Assembly (NCBI RefSeq): GCF_030867095.1
Contig: NC_081829.1
Coordinates: 49,907,036 to 49,971,035, forward strand
Length of the DNA: 64,000 nt
Reading direction: 5' to 3'
From: Alligator mississippiensis
Lineage: Eukaryota; Chordata; Crocodylia; Alligatoridae
Shown here piece after piece: positions 1-11,491 of the stretch. Each line of letters opens with the position of its first letter. Position 1 is the stretch's first letter. Made by a program: the position numbers and the translations under genes. Below the pieces are notes generated by a model that saw only the letters and a program-made list of their open reading frames with translations, was not told where the DNA came from and did not search any database.

Positions 1-1150
1 CGGACGGATCATTAAGACTGTGCGTGGACTACCGGCGCTTGAATGCCATGGCGGTCTTTGATGCATTCCCCATGCCTATCGTGGCAGAGCTGGTAGAAAG
101 GATAGGAGATGCGCGGTATATATTAACCCTTGACATGGCCAAGGGATATTGGCAGATTCCGGTAGCCAAGAGAGATCGGCAGAAGATGGCATTCGGCACC
201 CCGTGGGGGCTGTACGAATTTGTTAGGATGCCTTTTGGATTGCACGGCGCCGCCGCAAAATTCCAACATTTGATGGATCAAATCCTGGCGCCCCACACCG
301 AATATGCAGCCGCGTATATAGATGACATCATCATATACACCCGGACTTGGGAACAACACCTGGGAGTCCTTCGGGCCGTCCTCGCAGAGTTGAGACGCGT
401 CGGCCTAACTGCAAATCCTCGAAAGTGCACTTTTGCGCAGAAAGAAACAAAATATTTGGGATTCTTGGTCGGCAGGGGCACAATTAAACCTTTGGCCGAC
501 AAAGTAGAAATTATCCGAAACTTTACGGCCCCACAAGATTGTCGCCAGTTACGGTCCTTCCTGGGACTAACCAACTATTATAGGCGATTTGTGCCCCATT
601 TCGCAGAATTAGCAGCACCCCTGTCGGGGGCTCTCAAAGGGCGGAAAACGGGAGTAGTCAGGTGGTCGGAGGAGATGATACAAAGTTTTGAAAATTTGAA
701 GAGGGCATTATGCGAAGAAGTCATAATTCATACCCCTGACTTCCAAAAACCCTTTATCTTGCAGACAGACGCCTCAGAGACGGCGGTGGGTGCAGTCCTC
801 ACCCAAGAAGGGGGGGGGGGGGGGGAAAGACCTGTGGCATATGCGAATCGCAAGCTACTACCGGCAGAAAAAAGGTACGCCACTATTGAGCGTGAGTGCC
901 TGGCAATTCGGTGGGCGGTGGATTACTTCAGGTAAGAATTTACACTAGCGACAGACCACGCCCCACTGAAGTGGCTAAGTACGGCCAAGTCCGATAATGC
1001 TCGGATCACCCGGTGGGAATTAGCGCTCCAACCGTATAAGTTCCGCTTCACATACCGACCCGGGAAAACCAACACCGTGGCGGACTTCTTGTCTAGGTGT
1101 GGAAATGAAGACCAGGCCGGGGACCAAAAGGATCCGGGGAAAGGGTGGAC
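1..1150 (+). pseudogene. Reverse transcriptase / RNase H remnant of gypsy-type pol
   Basis: The plus-strand translation shows the Ty3/gypsy RT core, including the YIDDIIIY catalytic box near base 315. It continues with the connection region (LRSFLGLTNYYRRFVPHF, about 555-605) and the RNase H start (LQTDASETAVGAVLTQE, about 760-810). Further RNase H and end-of-pol features (TDHAPLKWL, then a VADFLSR-like end near 1080-1095) follow. In an active element this enzyme copies the element RNA into DNA. It is a fossil fragment and not a host gene. Its 5' part is cut off by the window edge. Confidence 0.85.
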
Positions 1151-1218
1151 CAACTCTACAGGTACAACCCGCAGGGGAAGCAAAGCAGCGCCCCAAGGCA
1201 TCTTAAGGGGGGGGGCTA

Positions 1219-2145
1219 TGTCCCAGGGACAACGGGACTAGAGGGAGCCCCCGGCCCAGGGCCAGGGGAAACACTCACTTATGCTCCACAGGAGGGGGGA
1301 GCAGCGGCGGCGTGCAGGCCGGGGAACCACCCGCGCGGCTCGTTAGCCGCGCTTTCATACGGCTGGGGTGGAGCAACGTCAGAGAGAGGCGCTGCTCAGG
1401 GGAAATAAAACACGGCCCCGAAGACAGAGGGGGCATGCGGCGGAAGGACGTGGAACCCGGGAGGAAGCCCGGGAGTGGAACCAGGCCCCTGCAAGGGGCC
1501 TTTGCCATGGGCCGAACAGGCTGCAGCCGCGCCGGGAGCGACGGAGGCTGGGAGAGCCGCGCCGCTGTGGAAGAGCGGCGAAATTGACAAGGGGGCCGGC
1601 AGAAGCTCCGAGGAGGAGCCCAGAGAGAGGGCCAGCTGGAACCACCGGTGAGGTAACTGGGGACGAGCGGGCAGAGGCTCCGGGGAGGAGCCCAGAGCGG
1701 GAGCCAGCGGGAACTCCGGTGAAGGAACCGGACTGGAGTCAGTGGAAACTCCGGTGAGGGAACCGGGAGAGAGCCGGTGGGAATCCCGGTGAGGGAATCA
1801 GGGAAGACCAGGCAGAGACGCCGGCAGGGCGTCGGGGAAGAGGGCCACAAGGGGCAGAGAGGCCCCTCGATGCCCAGTCCTCGTTCGGGGACAAGGAACC
1901 AAAGGTCCACGACCAAAGGTGGCGTTGGCCAGGGTGTAGGGGAGGTCAGAGCCCCGTGTGAGCCCGCCCAGGGGCGCTTCAGCACTGGAGGCCGCAGTGA
2001 GGGGGACCCCCCTGCTGCAGGCCCGGCCGCGACCGCGGTCGGCGAGTTCCGGGGATTCCCCAGTGAGAGCGGGGTAGGCCCAGTTAGCCAACCGCGCAAG
2101 AGTTGCCCGAGAGCACCTTCTGGAGCAGAGGCGGGCACACTATGT
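1219..2145 (+). repeat. Probable 3' LTR of the gypsy-group element
   Basis: The block begins with TGTCCCAGGGAC directly after a G-rich polypurine tract, as expected at a 3' LTR. It holds an AATAAA at 1402-1407 and ends about 2,140-2,150 in CA-rich sequence. It is strongly GC-rich and contains an imperfect tandem array (about 1590-1800) built on units like 'gaactccggtgagggaaccgg'. Long open frames on both strands here come from GC richness and do not look like genes. The exact 3' border is uncertain because no second LTR is present to compare. Confidence 0.55.
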
Positions 2146-2333
2146 TTACACACATTCTTACTAAGAAAAAACAAATTACAATAATTAATAATTACACTTA
2201 TTTTACTGAACTGTTTTTTAAAGACCTCATCTTGGCCTCTATTTTTGCTGGTTCAATTTGCATATAAAGTTAAATTGCATGTGCGCACACTGTCATTTTG
2301 ATTTACTGTTTCTATTATTACAGAATTGTTGTT

Positions 2334-2335
2334 AC

Positions 2336-2367
<32 letters not shown>
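2334..2367. repeat. (TTA)n microsatellite
   Basis: About eleven uninterrupted TTA/ATT units in AT-rich DNA just downstream of the LTR element. Confidence 0.95.
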
Positions 2368-2369
<2 letters not shown>

Positions 2370-2512
2370 AGCAGCAACATTCTTCTGTGCTTATCACTAT
2401 GGTATCTGGGCATCTTGCACAGATTACATGGAGACCCCCAATGTTTGACTGAGAAACCAAACACCACGCTCACTTTCAGCTTTAGCAGTTTCCTAAAACA
2501 TCAGCCTGATCA

Positions 2513-2860
2513 GATTTATTTATTTATTAGATTTACATACTGCCCTTCCCAACAAAAGTTCAGGGTGGCTTACAATAAGAGGGAAAAATATCTTACAAAA
2601 AAGCAGGTAGCATATTAAAATAAGATATAAAACAAAAACTCCACAAATAATCCTGACGGCTAAATGCCTGCCAAATAAGAATAGGTATGCCTAGGCAAAG
2701 AAATGCACCTTAAAGCTTTTCCTGAAAGTAGCCGTATTTATATTAAATCTTTTTGGAGGGAGTGAATTCCAGAAGGTACATTCAGGTACAGACATTTCAT
2801 TGATAGCTTGTGTTAGTGTACTTAATCATCCTGCAGAAATAAAGGCTGATTTTTAAAATG
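2513..2860 (+). repeat. Old interspersed repeat of the 'tactgcccttcccaa...' type
   Basis: It begins with TTTATT units, then 'tacatactgcccttccc' and 'gggtggcttacaata', followed by AT-rich sequence with 'ttggagggagtgaattcca'. I recognise this arrangement as a dispersed repeat found in many sauropsid genomes, but I cannot name its family. It is much diverged. Between this repeat and 3,130 I see only unique-looking AT-rich DNA. Confidence 0.4.
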
Positions 2861-3138
2861 AGACAGCTACCCCAGAGAATGCCTTTATTACTGAGAAATG
2901 ATGGTCACTGTAACATGTTGGCAAAATCAGATCTGGTGGTAAGGTACTTTGCTCCTAATGCTGTACCAAGATGACGTATTTAAGGTATAGGTTCATCCAC
3001 GTGGACATATGCAGCGGGCACTGAAATAATAATAAGTTGCTGAATAATGTTCACTCACAATCAAGTTAATTAGGGGCCAAGTTTTACTTATGTGCAATCA
3101 TTTTCAAGATTTCAGCATTAATGGATGTTCTACTAGTG

Positions 3139-4364
3139 CAGGGGTTGACAACCCCCAGCACACGTGCCAAGTATGGCACACAAGGCCATTTTACTCCGCA
3201 CACCATGTCCAGCCATGGCTCTGGGTAGCTGCTGCCAGTGATAGAGCCTGGGCTGCTCCCAGCAGGGCTTGCAGCATCCCAGCTGCCTGCTGGGAGCAGC
3301 TCGGGCTCCCGGCTGGCAGCAGCTACCCAGAGCCAGGTCTGGCTGGAGCCAGGAAGCTCCAAACAGCTGCACTGGGCTCCAGAGCCCCGGCATCAGCTCC
3401 GTACCAGTGCGTGCACCCACGCATCGGAGCAGGCAGTGGGGGAGGGGCCTGAGGAAGCACAGCCCTGGTCTCTCTCCCACTCCTGGCATGGAGCTGGTGA
3501 CTGGGCTCCAGAGTCCGGCGCAGCTATTTGTAGCCAGCCTGAGCTCTGGGCAGCTGCAGCACGCAGCGGGCAGGCTGCAAACAGCTGTGCCAGGCTCCAC
3601 AGCTCCAGCATCAGCTCCATGCTGGCAGCGACTACACGTGCACCTTGGAGTGGACAGCGCTGCCCCACTGTCCGGTCTGAGGTGCGTGCACAGTCACTGC
3701 CAGCATGGAGCTGATGCCAGAGCTGTGGAGCCCGGCGCAGTTGTTTGCAGCCTGCCTGCTGCTTGCTGCAGCTACCTAGAGCACAAGCTGGCTACAAACA
3801 GCTGCGCCAGGCTCCACAGCCTAGTCACCAGCTCTGTGCCGGGAGCAGGGGAGAGACCGGGATTGTATTGCCTCAGGCCCCTCCCCCACCACCAGCTCCG
3901 ACACGCGGGTGCATGTGCTGGTATGAAGCTAATGCCTGGGCTCCGAAGCCCAGCACAGCTGTTTGCAGCCTGCCCGCTGTAGCCGGCCCTGGGTCTAGGT
4001 AGCTGCTGCCAGCTGGGAGCCCAGGTTGCTCCCAGCAGGCAGCTGGGATGCTGCAAGCCCTGCTAGGAGCAGCTTAGGCTCCAGCAGCTACCCAGAGCCA
4101 GGGTAGCTGCTGACAGCCACAGAGCCTGGGCTGGGGGGCAAGGACTTTGGGTGGGGGGCATAGGGCAGCAGGGCTGGGGGGCAAGGGGCAGTAAGGCTGG
4201 GGGGCGGGAGCTTTAGGTGGGGCGCAAGGGGCACAAGCAGGGTATCCTGCCATGTACCCCCTGCCCTCATTTTGTTTTTCTGGCATGCCAGCACTCCGGC
4301 ACCTTCCAAGGTAGGTATTGTGATGTTTTTCAGCACTCCGGCCAAAAAACATTGCCTACCCCTG
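3139..4364. mobile_element. Non-autonomous hAT DNA transposon, GC-rich core
   Basis: The ends are inverted: CAGGGGTTGACAAC at 3139 and the complement of CAGGGGTAGGCAAT ending at 4364. A perfect 8-bp target-site duplication TACTAGTG flanks them (3131-3138 and 4365-4372), which is diagnostic of hAT. The 1,226-bp interior has no transposase. It is a GC-rich array of related 'gcagctacccagagcc' and 'ctgctgggagcagc' segments in both orientations, plus a G-rich 'ggctggggggcaagg' stretch (4130-4220). Open frames inside are spurious. The intact duplication suggests a fairly recent insertion. Confidence 0.9.
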
Positions 4365-4372
4365 TACTAGTG

Positions 4373-6299
4373 GATCCCATACACTGATTGACTGATTCAC
4401 TCACATTACTGAGTCAGTTCCTTCTCTTCTTCAGATTTTTTCCATTTCTTAAAACAAGTCTTTCAAATTGCCTCAGATGAACTTACTGTAAAATGGAGAT
4501 TACCTACTTTGCCATATATACCAATACTTGGCTAATCATGTAAAAATCCAGTATACCAGATGCAGCACATGTGGCCACTACCTCTGCGCTTTCATTGCTC
4601 TACTCTTTAAGTTAAGGATGGAGAGCAAACTTTAAAGGAAAACTTTCTGCACACCTACAAATTAATATTTCTTTTCTACCCTTCATAGAATAATGTCATA
4701 TTGAAATAGGAACCCATCTTAACCTATACATCACCCTTGACTATATTTATCTTCATACTTTAATTAACAAAAAGGTGTTCATGAATCAGCTGAAAAATCT
4801 CATTTCGTAGTTAGATGACGCATTTTCTTCAACTAAACAACAGTCCCCAGTTACAAATGCCAAACAGGAAGAGCACATCTGTGAAAAACAAGCCTCTTAC
4901 ACTGAAAGAATGAATAATGATGATGTGTGGGTTGTGCTTTCTATACAACAAACTCTGGGAAGACCTTTCTGTGAACAGCTATCTGATAACAATTGAAGAG
5001 GCTTTGGTGTTCCTACTTGCCTCCCACAACCCTTTGTATCAGCCGCTTAGCAAAAAGAGTCTGACAGTAAGATTTCCTTTGTCATTTGAAATTTCAGGTA
5101 CTGTAACTTGCCTCAGTGGAGCAAAAAGGCACTTTCTACCCTGTGAGTAAAGCTCATCTGTATAGAAGACATGGATCGTCTCGGTTGCCAGTTTCAGATC
5201 ATGGCACATACTCCCACAGGAACTAAAGACCATCACAACTATCCTGTTGTTTCCAACAAGTTTCTCTTGTACCTCACATTCAGTGGACATTTATATTCCA
5301 CTGACATGTAAAAATACCTTAGGTCCAAATGTAAAATATTAATATAAGCAAATATATCTTAGCTGACAGGGCCTTCTCTTCCTGCCATAAACTTTTTATC
5401 CATGTGGATTAATTTTAATGGTTCACTGTAATCATACATGAAGTATATCCATCATGTTAAGACTGCTACTGAGAGATGATAGCATTAATACTGGCAAATT
5501 CACATCTTCTCTTTCCCCAAATTTAATTATGCCAGTATCAAACCTACACACATGAAGATTCTGCTACATTTGTGTAATGCAGCTACATAGAAATAAAGCA
5601 ACGTTAGTCCTGAACTCTAGAAAAAAAAATCACAGAAAGCAATGTTTCCAACAAGTTTCTCTTGCCAATACTAGTGGCGCTGGCAAGAAGCAAACTTCTG
5701 TAGACAAGAGTAGCATCCCCTCCAAGACTGGGGTAAGAGGAAACTTTTCATTCCCAATGAAAAACACAAACATTTCCCAAACCATAAAAACAGACAACCA
5801 GGGCTAAGGTCAGTTCTTGGATTTCTCAAACTGAATCTGACCAACTTTTCTACCATCCAAAATCGCAGTCATTAGATAAGTGATCAGTAAGTCCTTTTAC
5901 AATGTATTTATTCTCCTCAACCTCACTTATATACTTTAAATGGCTGTAGCTTCACGGTGTAACTTGCATTTTTCACTTCTGAGAAATGAACACACCTCAG
6001 GTGAAATAACCATGAATACTGCTGTAATTGCCGTGTGTTTCACCCCTTCCACATAAAAATAATGCAAATTCAATCTTTCTGTTGACTTCTGCGTGTGTGA
6101 CTTTCCATACTCCTTTTTGCCTCAGATTGTCAAGGACAATGCAACACTGCTTTGAACACAAGATCTGCGCAGATTTTTTACATCCAACTTGCATATATGC
6201 TGAGGACAAAATGATGGTTTTACAGAAAACTCTGAATGGGATGATTAAAGCACAGATCTTTGAAGCAAGAAATCAAGATCCTCTTACTGTCCATTACAA
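4373..6299. other. Intergenic DNA, nothing recognised
   Basis: AT-rich unique-looking sequence. I see no coding exon with convincing splice sites and no repeat that I can name. Short open frames here lack codon structure or family resemblance. Confidence 0.6.
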
Positions 6300-6470
6300 T
6301 CATGCCATGTGACCCCTGTAAAAGCAGCTGCGCTCTGCGTTTCAAATCCTGCATCTGTAACATGGGATAAATATCTGCCTCATAGATGTTCCAAGATTTA
6401 ATTAATTGGTGTTTGCAAAGTTTTTTGAGCTTCTGAGATAGAAGGCACCACAAAAGCATAACTTTTTCTT
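6300..6470 (+). repeat. MIR/L2-like ancient SINE or LINE fragment
   Basis: The string 'cctgcatctgtaacatggg', then 'atatctgcctcatag' and 'gtgtttgcaaagttttttgagc', then a run ending 'agaaggcacc', follows the core and tail of MIR/L2 elements (catctgtaaaatggg, acctcat, gtaaagcgctttgag, aaaggcgc). It is very diverged, as expected for this old family. Confidence 0.6.
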
Positions 6471-7105
6471 CATTTGTGTCTCTGTTTTTAATTATAAGAC
6501 AACTGCAAAAGCTGTTCACCAGCTCTAGCTTCTCTTAAAGTAATTGCTAAAGTAAAGCTACTCCTGCCTTTAACTGCAGAAAAATCCTCCCACTACTTCC
6601 ATCCTCCCACAGGTATTATTTTGCAACAATGCAATATGCTTAGAGCCACAGCAGGATGAGATGTGACTGCAACCCAGCTTCTTTCCAGGCACAAGCCTCT
6701 CTCTCACACACATACAGTAATATTGATGCTCTCCTTCACTGCAGGTTTGGAGATCCAAGCACATTTTACTTCTTTAGGGACTACCTAAAGTAGTATGCAG
6801 ACCTGTGTGTGGGAAATAAGCAACAGAGGCAGGTAAGCTCTTTCACAAAACTCCTATGTGTATGCCAATATAATTTAAAATAAGGTTGATTGAAAAGGAA
6901 AGGAGATGATAGACTGTGTAAACAGAATGGCTTCTAAATAAATGTAAGCCACATACCTGTTCCCCCAGTCATGTGTTTTTTTTACCATCCTAAGAGAAAA
7001 GGCATCAAGTTAAGTGAAATCTGCAGAGCTGTACCTCAGCTGATTCCACTTTAGCATTCTCCTAGATTTTGATCAGGCTGTTTCTCCGTTTTCTTAAACT
7101 GTGTA
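6471..7105. other. Intergenic DNA, nothing recognised
   Basis: AT-rich sequence without recognised genes or repeats. Confidence 0.55.
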
Positions 7106-7109
7106 CAGA

Positions 7110-7968
7110 CATTTGCCAAAGTTAAGGGGAGGTTAGATGGAGAGAAAAATGGCCACCTGATCTAAGGTAAGTCAGGATGGGGGAGATTAATGGGAGGAGG
7201 TTGAGAGGATGGGGAGGCAGGCAGTGTCCACAGGGGAGCTAGGGGGTCAAACATGGTCCATGGGGGGTGGAAATCAGGAGGGCAGACAGGGTCCACAGGG
7301 AGGTTGGTGGGGTCTGGGAGGGCTTGGTAGGATCAAGGGGGCTCACAGGGTCCGTGGGAGGGTGGGGAATGGGGGGGGGGGGTGTTCTCTTCCCTAGTCC
7401 CCAAGACTAGGGGCTATTTTTAGCCTCACAGCTTCCAAACAAATAATGTCCCCACTGTACCTTCCTCTCCACCCCCACCCCCACCCCTACTTACTTGCTT
7501 GGCTCCCAGCACTGGCAAATACTGGGGAAACCAGCACTGGGAGAGGCTTGTAGGATGCGGGGGTTTGCTGGGCTGGGGGGAAGGAGTTGTCCATCTGAGG
7601 GTAAGGGGGAGGAGCTGGGGAGCTAAAAATAGCCCAGTGCCAGGGAGGGGGTAGGAAAAGCACAGCCCTGTGGCTGGGGCCAGTGGCTAGACTTTCGCAG
7701 CCCTGGGGCTTTACTGGAAACTATGGAAATTCAGGGCAGTTAGAGTGACCTAAAAGTGACAAATCTGATCTAAGTTAGCTGTACTTTGGAGTAGGGTTAA
7801 CTTAGGTCAGGTCAGCCATTTTTAGATTTATCTAACTGACCTGAACTTCTGTACAATACACACTTAGATCCACCTAATTAGTCTAAGGTCCATACCTTAG
7901 CAAATTAAGTTAGATCGGGTGGCCATTTTTAACATGACCTAACTTCCCCCTAACCTTCCCAAGGTGTG
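7110..7968. mobile_element. Probable non-autonomous DNA transposon with GC-rich core
   Basis: The two ends are inverted copies of one another. The left side has a 'ggggaggttag' stretch followed by 'aaaatggccacctgatctaa' (about 7125-7165). The right side carries the complement of 'aaaatggccacccgatctaa' and 'gggggaagttag' (about 7908-7958). The core (7150-7720) is G-rich and low in complexity ('gggtccacaggg' units, a G10 run at about 7371). I could not fix exact termini or a target-site duplication, so the superfamily is open. Confidence 0.5.
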
Positions 7969-8012
7969 GGAAGGCAAAGTTTATCCTTATCTACTACTCT
8001 GCTGAATATAAG

Positions 8013-8274
8013 CAGGGGCTGGCAACGTTTTCTGGCAGTGGTTTGAAATGATCTAGCTCACATTTGAGACAAGTACACATTAAGAACTAGCTACCTCTAC
8101 TGCTTTTCCCTGCTGGTTGGTTACAGCAGGGAGAGGCCCCGCTCCTCTTCCAAAGCCCCAGGTGCCTGACTGTCACACAGTGCAGTGTGGGCAGAGACCC
8201 CATGGCCAAATGCTGACAAAGCCCCAGCTCCATAGGCTGGATCTGGCCAATGAGACATAGGTTGCCAACCCCTG
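8013..8274. mobile_element. Short hAT-like non-autonomous transposon
   Basis: It starts CAGGGGCTGGCAACG and ends with the complement of CAGGGGTTGGCAACC, the same type of end as the 3139-4364 element. The 262-bp interior has no transposase. The flanking 8-mers (aatataag / gtttatag) do not match well, so the copy is older or one border is off. Confidence 0.65.
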
Positions 8275-8394
8275 GTTTATAGCAAGCTACCAACTTTAGT
8301 CTACTGAAGAAATAGCCCCACCAAATAACCAAAAGAACTAACATGAGGGTCTATCTGTGGTGTGTTAAAGCATAATGTATTTGTGCTCCACCTA

Positions 8395-8720
8395 GTCGCT
8401 GAACACAACTAAAGCCAGATTCTGAAACTGGTTATGTGTAGGTATAACCCCACTGACTTCAATGGTCCCTGAAAAGGAGATTTCCTACATGGATCCAGCT
8501 ATAGGATCAGGCTCCTAGGGCCACAAGTGAGTAAAGAACTAAGGCACATGTTAACATGTAGCTTTGTTAACTAGGGCCTAAGGTTCCAGTTCAGCAGACC
8601 ACATATTTTGAGCAAAACACTCAAGCATAAGCTTAAGACTCACTGTCTTCAGGGGGATCTAAGCATACATGTGAGTGCCCTTTTAAGGAGGAGCAGACCT
8701 AAGCACTTAGGTGGATGAGG
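8395..8720. repeat. Old foldback-type interspersed repeats
   Basis: Two segments resemble old palindromic repeats common in reptiles and birds: 'agccagattctgaaactgg ... ccactgacttcaatgg' (8410-8465) and 'actcaagcataagcttaag ... cctaagcacttagg' (8620-8712). Both are diverged and recognised by phrase only. Confidence 0.4.
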
Positions 8721-9700
8721 TCTTTTTATTCTAGATTTAAAAAGTGTCTAGAAAATATTGCCTTACATTTATTTTAATATAATTATTTAATTTGAGGTTT
8801 ATAGAGCCAAGCACGAAATATTTATTATTCTACCTATAACAAAAATGATCCATTAACTGTGACAATATTTTTAGTACATATTTTGTTACAAAAGCATCAA
8901 GACATGTTATGAATCATTCTGGCATCATATGAGTTAACAGAAGATTATATATTTTTCAGGATTATTAATATTTAGTGTCTTTCAGTAAATTAAAAAATCA
9001 AGTTTAACTAAGGTTAAAAATATCTGATGATACAGTACACAGAAGATTGTAAATGTATATTGATGAAGCTTTGCACAATTGACTTGATATTTTTTCGTTA
9101 ATCACTCACAGAACCATGCCACACATATATCAAGACTTCAGCTCCTTTTTCATCCAATCTTCCAACATTTCATTATTATGGTTACCTGATTAATGGATGC
9201 AATAATATATGTGGCATGATATGATATGTTCACATTAAATTTTAATCAAATATTACTAAATTCAGAAAACATTAAGTAAATCATGACTGATGAGGCAATA
9301 TTGCTGTACTGTCATATTGATGGTTAGAAAAACTCACTACAGAGAGTTACAGATTAAGCATGAGAAGTGAATCTTATGAGGAAAGAAAAGTATCTCAACT
9401 TCAACTAGTTGTGTTCTTTTTAAATTGCCTTGCAGCCAAAGGCTGGATGCTAGATCCGTTAAAACTATTCCAGTGTCAGTAACTGGTGTGTGCATTTTCT
9501 TCAATTTGAAATCATCTTGCTTTTGCAAATATTGCTTCCATACAAGATCCAGAGTAATGGTGTGGTTCTTCTGTGGCTCTTGCATTCTGGGGAAATTTAC
9601 TAGGGGTCACTCCTGAACAGAAGACAAACGTAGCGGATGCCAAAATCATTCTAATATTGAAGATGATTTCATGTAAAGTAAATCTTCCACAAGATTGGTA
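8721..9700. other. AT-rich intergenic DNA
   Basis: Strongly AT-rich unique-looking DNA; no gene, tRNA or recognisable repeat seen. Confidence 0.55.
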
Positions 9701-9708
9701 AGGCTTTG

Positions 9709-10720
9709 TAGAGCTGTGCGAAGCTTTGGTAGCTGATTCGATTTGGAGGAGATGTGGCCTGATTCAGGGAATCGCCGAATCCGAATCAAATCGGGAGACC
9801 AATTAAAATCTCTTAATCGATTCAAAGCATCACCAGGGCAGAGGCAGAGCATCACTGGGGCAGGAGCAGAGGCAAGCACAGGCAGAGGAGCTGTGGGAGT
9901 AGCCCCCAAGGCTGCCCTGCCTGGCCCCAGCCCCAGTCCCATCCCCTCCCGGTACTTAAAAAAAAACAAAACAAGCCCTGCACTCACCAGTTCTGCCAGT
10001 GGCAATTGGGGCCTCTGAGGGCTCATGGCAGAGCCCCCCCACACAGCGCAGGGCAGTGGGGGGAGGCAGGAATTGCTCCCCCGCCTGGCACCTGCGAGGC
10101 AGCTGCTCCATGCCACAGGTGCAGTGCGGCTTGGTAGGGTGCTACACGCTGTCTGCAGCTGGGGCAGTTCCATGTGTCAGCCAGAGCCCAGCACCACTCA
10201 ACCCCAATGGCCCCAGCTGTACCTGCTCCATGGGGCAGATGCCGCATAGGTGTCAGGTGGGGGGGGGTGGCGATCCCTGCTGCCCCCCACTGCCCCATGC
10301 TGCACAGGGTGGGAGTCTGCCACGGGCACCCAGAGGCCGCAGGTGCTGCTGGTGAGTGCAGGCCCCAATCGCTGCTGCTGCAGCTGGTGAGTGCGGGGCT
10401 TTTTCTTCCCCCCCCAAGTGTCAGGACCAGGCTGGGGCCAGGCGGGGATGGGGTCAGGCAGGGCAGCCATGGGGGCTTCTCCCGTGGCTCCTGCCACCTG
10501 GGGAGATGTAGGCACAGCCAGAGGAGCTATGGGAGAACCTGCAGCTGGCCAGCTGTGCCCGCCTCTACCCGGCCAAGCCGAATCTCTGAATCAGCGCCAA
10601 ATCTTCTGAAGCCAATTCAACCAAATCAATTCAGGACAATGATCCAAATCTCCGAATCGAATCACTGTCCTCCAAATCGGCTGAATCCAAATCGAATACT
10701 TCTCTATTTGCACAGGCCTA
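9709..10720. mobile_element. hAT non-autonomous transposon ('gattcgattcgg' family), GC-rich core
   Basis: Termini are TAGAGCTGTGCGAA at 9709 and the complement of TAGGCCTGTGCAAA ending at 10720. A perfect 8-bp duplication AGGCTTTG flanks them (9701-9708 and 10721-10728). Both sub-terminal zones (about 100-130 bp) are built on gattcg/cgaatc phrases. The core (about 9835-10570) is very GC-rich and non-coding. It shares both end types with the copies at 38859-39417 and 61613-61918 but has a different centre. No transposase is present. Confidence 0.9.
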
Positions 10721-10728
10721 AGGCTTTG

Positions 10729-11240
10729 TCTTGAAATACCAGAGAATCTGGCTCTAACTACTGCAGACAGCTATTTGGCTTGCAGCTTTTGTTTTTCACT
10801 AAGTTGGGAAGAAAACCACCTATTTTAAGTCTGTATACATTCGTAATAACTTTCATATTATGTTTTGGCTGGTGGGAAAGTGGTGATGTTATTGTGTTTG
10901 TATTTTGAAATACAAACAGAATTATAATTGTCTATGTACATTTCTTTTTTTTGTTGTTGTTGGTAAAAAATCTGATCAGAAATCATTTTGCTCCTGCCTC
11001 TTTCCCCATATATTCTGTTCTACCTTTACTCCATGAGAGATTCAACATATTAATGGTTTCTTTGGATACTGTTCCTACAAGATTTATAACTGCATCGTTC
11101 ACACAAACTCAATGCCATGAGTTAGGTGACCTGTCACACACCAACCAGTAAAGGTCAGGTATCGAATATGTAAAGCAGTACTAGTTAAAAAGAGATTGTA
11201 AACATGTATCTTAAACAACAGCATTGATGTTATAATGTTG
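10729..11240. other. Intergenic DNA, nothing recognised
   Basis: AT-rich sequence with a short T/G run at about 10,942-10,965; no gene or named repeat seen. Confidence 0.5.
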
Positions 11241-11244
11241 GACT

Positions 11245-11348
11245 GCTGCAGCCATGATGGTCCAGGAAATGTTGGAGGCAGGGATTTTTGTGGGTGGTAT
11301 CTTCTTATTGGACCAAATACATGCTTGGGAGACATTCAGACAAGCTTG
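11245..11348 (+). repeat. Repeat of the 'ttttattggaccaac' family
   Basis: Contains 'gcagccatgatggtccagg' and 'ggtatcttcttattggacc' followed by 'gacaagcttgcc'. The same phrases recur at 19515-19680, 23745-24090, 24200-24290, 45905-46040 and 46425-46500, so this is a dispersed family. I cannot assign its class. Confidence 0.55.
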
Positions 11349-11491
11349 CCAAATGTTAATTTGTCATCTTGCCCTGAGACTGGATTGAAAGCAGGAATGT
11401 TTCTGCTTAGCCTCAAACAGAAGGAATATAAAGAGAATACAATAATCACTAGAGCATGGATATTCAGCTGCTATCTCACACATGCCTAAGT

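Larger units (their letters stand above)
1..2145 (+). mobile_element. Fossil Ty3/gypsy-group LTR element, 3' part (pol end plus 3' LTR)
   Basis: The window opens inside the pol region of an LTR retrotransposon. Reverse transcriptase is followed by RNase H, a purine-rich tract near 1205-1216 and a GC-rich LTR-like block. RNase H runs almost directly into the LTR, with no integrase between them. That order is normal for the Gmr1-like branch of Ty3/gypsy elements, where integrase lies before RT; a deletion is the alternative. The copy is broken (about one or two breaks in what is visible) and its 5' part lies outside the window. RT and RNase H motifs remain easy to read, so it is not very old. 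Family level is confident; the Gmr1 assignment is inference. Confidence 0.85.

Noticed and set aside
1275-2174. 299-codon open frame on the minus strand
   Set aside because: It lies antisense to the GC-rich LTR block; composition is Pro/Ser/Leu-rich without domains, and overlapping frames on the other strand are equally open.
3084-4352. Several Cys/Ser/Leu-rich open frames on both strands
   Set aside because: All lie in the hAT core 3139-4364, made of repeated GC-rich units in both orientations.
5090-5145. Exon-like segment (acceptor 'gaaatttcag', donor 'gtgagt')
   Set aside because: Open in one frame for only about 15 codons, no recognisable peptide, and no partner exon nearby.
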